A DNA stretch of 64,000 nucleotides from Methanomassiliicoccus sp. (GTDB taxonomy: Archaea > Thermoplasmatota > Thermoplasmata > Methanomassiliicoccales > Methanomassiliicoccaceae). Positions 8,506-15,925 of this stretch are shown piece by piece. Numbering within the stretch: position 1 is the stretch's first letter; every line of letters begins with the position of its first letter. Location of the stretch: contig JADFDJ010000003.1 in NCBI GenBank assembly GCA_018262895.1, positions 1-64,000 on the forward strand, given 5' to 3'. The notes beneath the pieces were generated by a model that had not been told where the DNA came from, did not search any database, and worked only from the letters and a program-made list of their open reading frames with translations. A program made the position numbers and the translations under genes.

Positions 8506-9105
8506 TTGAGACTAAGGACCAAAATGATGTCGATCGGGGCGATCTCCGCCCTACTGATCTCTGGGATAGCTTTCGCTCTTATGTCCTCGACCAGTGTCTC
8601 AGCGGATGATGATACTCCGGTCGTGACGGTCGAGGAAGAGGTCACGGAGACGAGCTATGCGCTGACGGTCAACGTGGTCTGCATGGTGGATGGTACCCCC
8701 ATCATCCTTGAAGGGGTCAACGTAACGGTGTACACCGTGAACATCACCGAGGACGATGACACCACCACTATCGTAGTCCAGAACGTCGCCCAGGGGCTGA
8801 CGGACGCCGAGGGCAACGTGACCTTCGAGCTTCCGGATGGTAAGTATGTGGTGTGCGCCACCTACCAGGGCCTCTGCGGGTTCGGAGAGGTCAACCTGAG
8901 CGAGGAACAGCTCAGCACCATCATGCTGCACGGAAGCGGCTGGTGTGATGGGTGCGATCAAAGCCTGAGGTTCAGGGACGGCGACCGCTGGTGCCAAAAC
9001 GATGGTGGTCGGGATGGGGGCCGCAACAGTGACAACGGGTCACTCAGCGCCAGAGAGAGAGCGTGCAATGGAACCTGCGACCGCACCAGGCTGGTGGCCA
9101 ACTAG
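8506..9105 (+). CDS. Secreted cysteine-containing protein, paralogue 2 (TTG start)
   Basis: About 199 aa. I chose TTG 8506: CGGAGGA lies 8-14 nt upstream, and the resulting N-terminus (MRLRTKMMSIGAISALLISG) aligns residue by residue with the neighbour's MRTSIKMLALGAVAALIISG. After the signal helix comes a beta-domain with VVCMVDGTPIILEGVNV and GKYVVCATYQG, matching the paralogue. The tail is charged, Gly/Asp/Arg-rich, and holds several Cys (WCDGCD, RWCQND). Function unknown; the tail has diverged more than the fold. Confidence 0.7.
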   Translation: MRLRTKMMSIGAISALLISGIAFALMSSTSVSADDDTPVVTVEEEVTETSYALTVNVVCMVDGTPIILEGVNVTVYTVNITEDDDTTTIVVQNVAQGLTDAEGNVTFELPDGKYVVCATYQGLCGFGEVNLSEEQLSTIMLHGSGWCDGCDQSLRFRDGDRWCQNDGGRDGGRNSDNGSLSARERACNGTCDRTRLVAN

Positions 9106-9334
9106 CTCATGTCGACGGGCACCGTCACAGGCATGGTGTGATCGGAGAGCGGCCAGATACGGGAGAAGAACCATTGGACCGTTACCGCGGTGGGTCAAGG
9201 CCACCGCGCGAAACACTTTTCTTTTTCCTTACTTATCGGCGTATCCCTCAAAGATGGCAATCATGTCGGGCCGCCCCCACCCGCCCGTCCCCCTATGATC
9301 GCTCCGATGAATCGATTTAAACATCGTCCGCCAT

Positions 9335-9772
9335 ATGCTGTCGAGATGCATGGATGAACAACGCTCTGATTTCACCAACTGCTATGGCTGCGGACAGGAG
9401 AACCCCATAGGATTTCGCCTGAAGTACTCGTTCATAGGGGAGAGATCGCACATAGAGTTCGAGGTCGGACCAGAGCATTGCGGCTACCCTGGGCTTATGC
9501 ATGGGGGCGTGACCTGTGTGCTATTCGACGAGGCGATGTACCACGTAATCGCCCGCACTGTCCCCGAGGTTGTGACCGTCAGCATGGCCGTCGACTACAA
9601 GAGCCCTGGCTTCGAGGGCCACAGGCTCATATGTGAGGCATGGGTGGAGAAGCGCGAAGGCCGCAGGATCGAGGTGTCCTCCGCTTTGGTCGATGCCAGC
9701 ACCAAGAAGGTTGTGGCAGAGGCGAGGGCCGTTTACCGAGAGGTAGACCTCAAGAGGATCATCGGCCGCTAG
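9335..9772 (+). CDS. Hotdog-fold thioesterase, PaaI/YbgC-like
   Basis: A 145-aa single hotdog domain, expected to hydrolyse acyl-CoA thioesters. The motif GLMHGGVTCVLFDEAMYHV (about residues 54-72) is the classic HGG active-site helix, and DYKSPGFEGHRLICEAWV follows as in PaaI relatives. The N-terminal CYGCGQENPIG is typical of this subgroup. A TTTAAA element at 9315 places transcription close to the start, so the second Met (9350) may be the real one. Substrate unknown. Confidence 0.85.
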   Translation: MLSRCMDEQRSDFTNCYGCGQENPIGFRLKYSFIGERSHIEFEVGPEHCGYPGLMHGGVTCVLFDEAMYHVIARTVPEVVTVSMAVDYKSPGFEGHRLICEAWVEKREGRRIEVSSALVDASTKKVVAEARAVYREVDLKRIIGR

Positions 9773-9857
9773 CGACGGCACGTTCTCAGAACAGTTCGGG
9801 TCCAGATGCATACCTGGCCAATAAGGTGAAATAACTGGCAGGGCCTTCTGTACCCTG

Positions 9858-10625
9858 ATGGGTCGGCACAGCCAGGTGTTCGGAGCTATCGCCCTGTCCT
9901 GCTTTTTCCTATTTTTCTTACTACCCAGCGCCACAGCGCGTGATGCTAGTATGCCCGTCGTCGTGGTGATCGGTGATCACATCACCGTCGGTGAGACCAT
10001 GGTGAGGGATGACGCCAACAACTCTCAGAGCTCGGTTATATCTAAGCTTGGTACAATGCTCAATGTAAGCATCTTCAACAGGGTCATGAAGGGAGATATA
10101 TCACGGAATATGCTTGCTAGGTTCGAAGCCGACGTGATCTCGCTGCGACCCGATGTTGTCATCCTGACGATGGCAAGGGATGACATGGCCTGGCTAAGCG
10201 TCCCGGAGAGCGAGAGCAACTACCTGAACATGATCTCCTTGGCCTTGGCCAACGGAGCCCGCGTCCTACTGGTGACCGTCCCTGTCAACGATAGAACATC
10301 TTCCTTCCATTCGGCCGTGAACGGATGGGCCATGGAGCTGTCCTATAGGAACGTCCAGGTCATCGACTCCTGGCTCCTCCTCAGCGATGCCAACGATACA
10401 CTGGCACCGGAGTACCAGATCGGCGACGGTGTCCACCTCAGCGCTGCTGGATACCAGCGGATCGCCGATGAACTGTTCTCCGTTGGTTTCAACAGCACCC
10501 CTTACGAGAGTGGGGAAGAAATAACACCCTGGAGGGATCCTATGGTAGGGTGGGGCCTGATCGGGGGTATGGGGGCCATCAGCGGGCTGCTCTACTTCCA
10601 GGGCAGAAGGATGAAGAAGAGCTGA
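9858..10625 (+). CDS. GDSL/SGNH-like extracytoplasmic protein with altered nucleophile position
   Basis: 255 aa with a signal sequence (about residues 8-28) and a C-terminal membrane helix followed by a basic stop (RRMKKS). The middle is a flavodoxin-like SGNH fold. Block I reads VVVIGDHITVGETM, where family enzymes have GDS, so the catalytic Ser is His. Block V, DGVHLSAAGYQ, keeps the Asp and His. It is membrane-tethered with the domain outside. It may be a non-catalytic binding protein or use another nucleophile. Confidence 0.75.
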   Translation: MGRHSQVFGAIALSCFFLFFLLPSATARDASMPVVVVIGDHITVGETMVRDDANNSQSSVISKLGTMLNVSIFNRVMKGDISRNMLARFEADVISLRPDVVILTMARDDMAWLSVPESESNYLNMISLALANGARVLLVTVPVNDRTSSFHSAVNGWAMELSYRNVQVIDSWLLLSDANDTLAPEYQIGDGVHLSAAGYQRIADELFSVGFNSTPYESGEEITPWRDPMVGWGLIGGMGAISGLLYFQGRRMKKS

Positions 10626-10652
10626 TTTCTTTACCGGCCAATAGGGCAGCGA

Positions 10653-11534
10653 TCAGCCCTTACCTTCGGTACGATGCTGTTTACATTGCGTCTCATCCTC
10701 TATGCGGAAGTTAGGAACGATGCCGGGGACCACCGCCCTTAGCTCCTCCTCCACCTTGGCCACGATCCCCTGGCCCTCGGAGATCGTCCTCTTACCATCG
10801 ATGCAAACATGGACGTCCATGAAAACGGTGGTGCCGGACCGGCGGGTCCTTAGATCGTGGTACTCAAGGAGGTCCTGGTTCTTTTCCAAGACGCCCACGA
10901 TGACCATCTCCTCGTCCTCGCAGCTCGCGTCCATGAGATCGCGGGTGGTCTTCCTGAGGACGCCCACACCCATCCTAATGAGCAGGACCGCGACCACCAG
11001 TGCGATGACCGAATCGAGGACGTATAGCCCGGTCAGGACCGCAACGACCAGACCCAGGACCACCCCTACCGAGGACACCACGTCCGAGAACAAGTGCTTG
11101 GCATCGCCCTCCAGTGCCATTGATCGACTCCTCCTCGCCTCCTTCATCATCGCCCAGGCGAGGATCCCGTTAAGGGATGTGGCGCTGATGGATACTATCA
11201 GGCCAAGGTCGATGTTCTCGAGCGGAATAGGATCGGACAGACGACCCAGGGCGGCCTCGATGATCAGGATGGCCGCGATTATTATGAGAATGCCCTCTAC
11301 CAGAGCGGATATGTTCTCGGCCTTCTGGTGTCCATACCTGTGGCCTCTGTCCTCGGGCTGGCTCGCCAGCATGAGGGCGTAGAACATCATGATGGAGGCG
11401 ACGATGTTGATGGTGGACTCCAGAGCATCGGAGAGAAGCGCAACGGAGTTGGACAGGAAGTAGGCTATCAGCTTCAGCACGAAGACTATCAGCCCGACCA
11501 GTATCGCCAGGATGGCGATCTTCCTTTTGTCCAT
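10653..11534 (-). CDS. Cation diffusion facilitator (CDF) transporter
   Basis: A 293-aa CDF protein, probably exporting divalent metal (Zn, Fe, Mn or Co) in exchange for protons. Six membrane helices are expected in residues 1-200. Metal site residues appear in SNSVALLSDALESTIN (TM2) and in LEGDAKHLFSDVVSSVG (TM5, H-x3-D). The C-terminal cytoplasmic dimer domain (about 210-285) has VFMDVHVCIDGKRTISEGQ, the usual ferredoxin-like fold. TM2 D-E and TM5 H-D resemble iron/manganese-type members more than HD/HD zinc types; this is a weak inference. Confidence 0.9.
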   Translation of the reverse strand: MDKRKIAILAILVGLIVFVLKLIAYFLSNSVALLSDALESTINIVASIMMFYALMLASQPEDRGHRYGHQKAENISALVEGILIIIAAILIIEAALGRLSDPIPLENIDLGLIVSISATSLNGILAWAMMKEARRSRSMALEGDAKHLFSDVVSSVGVVLGLVVAVLTGLYVLDSVIALVVAVLLIRMGVGVLRKTTRDLMDASCEDEEMVIVGVLEKNQDLLEYHDLRTRRSGTTVFMDVHVCIDGKRTISEGQGIVAKVEEELRAVVPGIVPNFRIEDETQCKQHRTEGKG

Positions 11535-11793
11535 GGACCTTACAGCTAGTTATCGCTTTTTTTACCTTTTCTTGTTCCATTGGACAGTGGAGAGGGTATG
11601 GCAATAATGATCGATAGCGTTCTAACAGGAGAGAACGAAACCGGTCGCCAGTGCAGAGTGCGAGAACAGCGGAAATCATAGGATTTTCGCAGGGAGGTTG
11701 ACGTTGTAGGGAGATATTTCTCTGTTTAAGCATTATTATTTTAATTCATTGTATATTATCGTCTTTTTCAATTTAAATGATTTCTAATATATA

Positions 11794-11803
11794 GTTATAA
11801 ATC
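11794..11803 (+). promoter_or_regulatory. TATA box of small paralogue gene
   Basis: GTTATAAATC is centred about 20 bp before the ATG at 11817 in a strongly AT-rich stretch (from about 11700). Transcription would begin at or just before the start codon, giving a leaderless message. Confidence 0.5.
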
Positions 11804-11816
11804 AAATTTCATCATT

Positions 11817-12011
11817 ATGATCGTCCGTATCGCTTCAACCTACGATGATTCTTCTGCCCGAGAGATGTACGACCGCTTCATGGAAGAGGGGTCCTGCCCC
11901 ATTGGTGATGACAAGGTAGCCATGGGATCGGTAAAGGAAGCCAGGGGAGGCCCGGTAGGGTATATCCTCACTGTAGAGCTTGCATCCCCGTTGCTCAATA
12001 GATCGGCATGA
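11817..12011 (+). CDS. Small protein, paralogue of the gene at 38066
   Basis: A 64-aa protein of unknown function. It aligns with the 75-aa product at 38066 along most of its length: IVRIAS/IIRIIS, AREMYDRF/AEEMYERF, EGSCPIGDD/EGYCPFGTD, MGSVKEA/MGFIADA and GYILTVE/GYILKVE. A single cysteine in a G-x-C-P turn is shared. No membrane segment or known DNA-binding motif. Both copies stand alone behind TATA boxes. The C-terminus is shorter here, ending SPLLNRSA. Confidence 0.65.
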   Translation: MIVRIASTYDDSSAREMYDRFMEEGSCPIGDDKVAMGSVKEARGGPVGYILTVELASPLLNRSA

Positions 12012-12146
12012 TCGTACCATTTTTTCCATCGCTCGTTTGTTATTCTTTTTTTTGGTTCCACGATAACAAGGCTACCGCGTTCGAGTGCCTGCAAGGCCCT
12101 TCCCTTATTTACATTAACACCAAATTCCAGATGATCCGGGAAGACC

Positions 12147-12641
12147 ATGATGGACTACACGATTCGACGGGCCGGTCAGGATGATCTGCCAGCTGTGATC
12201 GGGATTACCAACCATTACATTCGGCACTCCTCCTGCATCATGAAGGAGAGGGATGAGCAGATGGAGGAGAGGAGCATATGGCTGACGGAGAATGGAGACC
12301 GTTACCCCCTTTTTGTTGCGGTGAAGGGCGATGAGGTCGTCGGATGGGGTGGTCTTTCCCCTCATTCGGAACGAACCGCGTACCGCTACACCGTTCACGA
12401 TGCCGTCTACGTTCGTCAAGACCTCAGGGGCCAGGGCATCGGATCATGCCTTCTGGATAGACTGATATCGGCTGCCAAGGGGCTAGGGTATCGGAGCGTC
12501 ATCGCGGTCGTCGTGTCCGACCACCAAGCCTCCATCGACCTCCATCACCGCCATGGCTTCAGGGATGCGGGGTGCCTAAGGCAGGTCGGCTACAAGTTCG
12601 GTAAATGGATCGATGTGATGAACATGCAGCTGATGCTGTAG
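12147..12641 (+). CDS. GNAT N-acetyltransferase, phosphinothricin acetyltransferase-like
   Basis: A 164-aa single GNAT domain. The acetyl-CoA loop is VRQDLRGQGIGSCLLDRL (about residues 90-107), and the end VSDHQASIDLHHRHGFRDAG is typical of the Pat/YncA subgroup that acetylates small amines or amino-acid analogues. Start ATG 12147 or the adjacent 12150. It stands alone between the small paralogue and a pseudogene. Substrate not predictable. Confidence 0.85.
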   Translation: MMDYTIRRAGQDDLPAVIGITNHYIRHSSCIMKERDEQMEERSIWLTENGDRYPLFVAVKGDEVVGWGGLSPHSERTAYRYTVHDAVYVRQDLRGQGIGSCLLDRLISAAKGLGYRSVIAVVVSDHQASIDLHHRHGFRDAGCLRQVGYKFGKWIDVMNMQLML

Positions 12642-12784
12642 CTCTCGCCTCCGTCACCTATGGGGAGGGGGGGGGGTCGGGCATGAAGCGCCGGTGCAGA
12701 CTAAGGAGCGACCGAACAACTTCCGCTGCTTCGTCCATGATTTAGTCGCCAAAGAGCTTACATCCTTCAACCAAGATCGTGAGT

Positions 12785-13757
12785 CTACATCCTCTCCAGG
12801 AGTGCGTCCAGTCTCTCGAACCCCTCGTTCATTCCTGCCTCCATGCCCGCGCTTAGCTCACCGTCCCGATCCTTGACGGACAGGTACACGCTCTTAGCAA
12901 AGAAGTATGTCTTCCCCCTACGCTCTTCGAACCTGGCGATCTGGAGCACGACATGGCCGTGCATGGGCTCGAACTCGAAGGTCTGGATGATCCTCTCCGG
13001 GACCTTGACCTCGTGGAAGACCCCCGGAAGGCGAAATCGTTGCCCTCGTCATCACGTTGAACGAAGCGCCATGGCCCTCCATCTCTGACCTCAATTTTGT
13101 CGATGGTCGTCCGGTACTTGGCGGGTCCCCACCACGTCGGTACCAGCATGTCATCGGTAAACGCTTTGAACATCAGCTCCCTGGGCGCATCGAACGTCCG
13201 CTTTATGATGATCTCCTGCACGCCAGGATTTGCTATGAGGGTGGTCCTGGGCACGTTCACGCCGCCCTTCTCCAGGTACTCCTCCAGTTTATCGAAGGAC
13301 TCTTCCAACCGGCCCTGGCCATCTCACTGGCCATTCCCTCAGGGCTGCCGCTCGATACCATTCTTAACTCGGTCATCTCCCCGTCCTTCTTTAACTCCAC
13401 GGTCACCACTGTCTCCATGGGCCACTCTCCGGGCATACCGTAGTGGGAAGCGGGAACGACGTTCCCATCCGAATCCGCAAATGAATCGATAAGGACCAGG
13501 CGGTCCATGGGAACGACCTCCTTGAACACGCCGGCGGAACAGAAGTCCATCTCATCAGGGGACCGCATGCATGAGAAGTACCCCCCTCCAACTCAAAGGT
13601 CAATGCGGTAGACGGGGGTAGTGAAGCCTCTCGGACCCCACCAGATCTTGAGCTCTTCGGGATCGGTCCATGCTTTCTAGATACGCTCCCTTTTCGCATG
13701 GAAGGTGCGGGTGAGCACCATCTCGGGACACTTGCCTAGCTCCTCGGAGGCCATCAT
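12785..13757 (-). pseudogene. Broken tandem AHSA1/START-family (SRPBCC) gene
   Basis: Read from ATG 13757 on the minus strand, the product starts MMASEELGKCPEMVLTRTF and is an AHSA1-type domain, but TAG falls where the family has Trp (ERI-stop-KAWTDPEELK), and a TGA follows near 13600 (RIDL-stop-VGG). A frameshift near 13305 joins EMARAGW to EESFDKLEEYLEKG. A second AHSA1 domain (KRTFDAPRELMFKAFTDD) is shifted again near 13020 before ending VFHEVKVPER...ERM at 12785. Two stops and two frameshifts across otherwise readable sequence mean recent decay of a two-domain protein. Confidence 0.85.
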
Positions 13758-13900
13758 GCATCTTGTTTTTAAACCGCCCCCCCCCCACAAACCTATGTCC
13801 ATTTGAGCCTATACTGGCGTTGTCGGATCGAAAAGGAGGGAAACACGGGAGTGAATGACGTTTTAAGAACGCCCCCCTTTCTGGTCTTGCATTGCGCTCT

Positions 13901-14524
13901 TCAGGCTTCCTTCGGCTTCTCCTTCACGCGCGGTTTCAACTTGGCGATCAGTCGGGGGATGCCTGTCCTCACCTTGGGGTTCTCCGGGCTCCAGTACCTT
14001 GCGTGCTTGCCGTCCGGGGTCGGAAGGTGAAGTTCGATGTAGTTTTCCGGGAGGACCTTTACGGCCAGACCCTGCCTCTTGGCCCACCTCTGTACCTCGG
14101 CGCCGAGCAGTATCAGGGTAGAGTCGTCCGACAGATACTTCTCGATCTCCTCCAGCAGATGGGGGTCGGCCCTCTTCCTTTTGTTCCACCGTTTCAACGG
14201 CTGCTTATGATAATGGGTCCAGTGGCCTTCCTCGAGTAGCCATGAATAGAACGTCTCCGAAAGGTTATCGACGCCCTCTGCCTCAAACGATGGCATGACC
14301 TTCTGCACCTCATCCTTCAGCTGCTTGGGCGTCCCGCTGTCAAAAAGGCTCTTCCGGCAATCGGAGTAATACATGAAACCGAGCTGGTACGATGCCAGCG
14401 CAGGCATGTAGTAATCATTGTACCACGAGGCCTTGGGAAAGAGAGACACTATGACTACCGAGACCTTCTTAGGGGGAGGTATATCCACTGGTTCAATGCG
14501 AGCGGGCGATGTCATTCTCCTCAC
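13901..14524 (-). CDS. Hypothetical protein, 207 aa
   Basis: Not recognised. Soluble, mixed alpha/beta. It starts VSVVIVSLFPKASWYNDYYMP, then has a helical Lys-rich middle. Next comes STLILLGAEVQRWAKRQGL, which looks like a Rossmann-style strand-loop-helix, and then a basic C-terminus (LIAKLKPRVKEKPKEA). The overall order loosely recalls uracil-DNA-glycosylase-like folds, but no diagnostic motif is present. Start ATG 14524 or 14515. It is isolated between the AHSA1 pseudogene and a ferredoxin. Confidence 0.6.
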   Translation of the reverse strand: MRRMTSPARIEPVDIPPPKKVSVVIVSLFPKASWYNDYYMPALASYQLGFMYYSDCRKSLFDSGTPKQLKDEVQKVMPSFEAEGVDNLSETFYSWLLEEGHWTHYHKQPLKRWNKRKRADPHLLEEIEKYLSDDSTLILLGAEVQRWAKRQGLAVKVLPENYIELHLPTPDGKHARYWSPENPKVRTGIPRLIAKLKPRVKEKPKEA

Positions 14525-14756
14525 CAGTGAACCACACCATGTGTTATCATTCTTTACCTCACGTTATCTCTGAAGAAACCACTACCAGGATGCTTGAACG
14601 GTCGATCGGTCGGGCAGGGGACCGTCCTTCTGGCCTCATCAGGACAAGGTGAGTTCATGAGGATGGTCATCGCCTCTTCAGGTCCCGACCTTAGTTAACA
14701 CGAGGACAGATTATGCCGGTTGACGCCCTACAACGCCCCTCGAACCGCCAAGGTGC

Positions 14757-14990
14757 TCAGGAGAGGTCCAACACGCTTATCGCAGTCGCCGGGCAGGCGT
14801 CCGCAGCGTTCTTCGCACAGTCCGTCAGGTCACTGGGCACCTCACCCTGAGATGCGCTGTCGGTTCGGTACCGCTCTGCGATCTCGGATGTCCCGTCAGA
14901 ACCCTCCTTGAACACATCCGGACAGTTGTCAAGGTAGCACAGGCCGCATTGTATGCACGCCCCCTGGTCCACCACCACGATAATGGTCAT
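14757..14990 (-). CDS. Small ferredoxin
   Basis: A 77-aa single-cluster-type ferredoxin. The first motif is CIQCGLCYLDNCPDVF (about residues 12-27), and a distal Cys pair sits in CAKNAADACPATAI near residues 58-71. This arrangement fits one 3Fe-4S or 4Fe-4S cluster, as in the archaeal/Thermotoga monocluster ferredoxins. It would act as a soluble low-potential electron carrier. An insert of about 30 acidic residues separates the halves. No redox partner adjoins it. Confidence 0.85.
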   Translation of the reverse strand: MTIIVVVDQGACIQCGLCYLDNCPDVFKEGSDGTSEIAERYRTDSASQGEVPSDLTDCAKNAADACPATAISVLDLS

Positions 14991-15216
14991 GGGAATGAAT
15001 CAGCGCCCACCAAGAATAAGATGTTGCCTTTGTAGCGGCCTGCGCAGCCCGTGAGGGGCACAGAATCCGGGGGAGCTTCCTCGGGGTCAGTAATAAGGAG
15101 GAGCGGCTGCCAGCCGGTCCTCCGTCGCCGGCCGGTGTGAAGGGCCGAACGGGTCGGGCAGTGACGTACCGGTGACGGCCCAGTCCCACATCTTACGAGC
15201 TAGAGGGCTTTGGGAA

Positions 15217-15229
15217 CTTATATATAAAG
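15217..15229 (+). promoter_or_regulatory. TATA box of CBS-domain gene
   Basis: CTTATATATAAAG lies 27-39 bp before ATG 15256. Standard archaeal spacing puts the transcription start within about 10 nt of the start codon, which fixes that start and rules out the longer in-frame extension to 15172. Confidence 0.65.
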
Positions 15230-15255
15230 TCGGCACTTTCGGCACCCACGATAGT

Positions 15256-15654
15256 ATGGTACAGCTCGTTAAAGATTACATGATCCAAAAGAAAGAGGTA
15301 GTGACCCCTGAAGACTCAGTTATTAGCGCCGTTGAGCTGATGATCGAGAACGACATCGGCAGCGTGATAGTAGTAGATGAGAAGACCGAGGCAGTGGTGG
15401 GGATCTTCACTGAGCGGGATATCCTGCGCCGCTACATGACAAGCAGGTCCAAGTTCATCCACCTGAGGATCTCGGAGGTCATGACCAAGCCGGTCCACAC
15501 GGTCACCCCGGAGACGAGGCTTTCCACGGCGGTCAAGATGATGAGGGACCATGATGTCGCACGCCTTCCTGTGGTGGACGATAAGAATCACCTCCTGGGC
15601 ATCCTGTTCTGGAAGGACGTCTTCGATGCCTTCTGCTGCAACAAGATCGAGTGA
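15256..15654 (+). CDS. CBS-domain pair protein
   Basis: 132 aa, start ATG 15256 fixed by the TATA box. Two CBS motifs: residues about 8-62 (VTPEDSVISAVELM, GIFTERDILRRYM) and 72-128 (VTPETRLSTAVKMM, ARLPVVDDKNHLLGILFWKDV). Such pairs bind adenosine ligands (AMP, ATP, SAM) or NAD and report energy or methylation state. There is no attached catalytic domain, so it probably acts by binding another protein. The C-terminus FCCNKIE has two cysteines. Confidence 0.85.
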   Translation: MVQLVKDYMIQKKEVVTPEDSVISAVELMIENDIGSVIVVDEKTEAVVGIFTERDILRRYMTSRSKFIHLRISEVMTKPVHTVTPETRLSTAVKMMRDHDVARLPVVDDKNHLLGILFWKDVFDAFCCNKIE

Positions 15655-15863
15655 TGGTCATCCGGTGCGGGCCGCTTGTCGCCCATGCACCTACCCGTGC
15701 CTTCAAACCTTTTGGACGTGAAAAAACGCCTGACAGACCCTTTTTGCCCAGTCCCTTGGGGAGGGTGTCGAAAACGCCCCTGACGTTACCAAGCACATGC
15801 CAGTTCGGTAGAAATTCAGCGATTGTCGATGGACGGGTTTCGATAGAGGGGAGCCTTAGCTAA

Positions 15864-15872
15864 CTTATAAAT
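15864..15872 (+). promoter_or_regulatory. TATA-like element for the acyl-CoA synthetase operon
   Basis: CTTATAAAT lies 54-62 bp upstream of ATG 15926, giving a predicted leader of about 30 nt. It would drive the two genes to 19023. Confidence 0.5.
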
Positions 15873-15925
15873 CAGACCTCGGGAGTCTCGGACAAAAATT
15901 TATCAACGTTTCTTGGTCGATCTAA

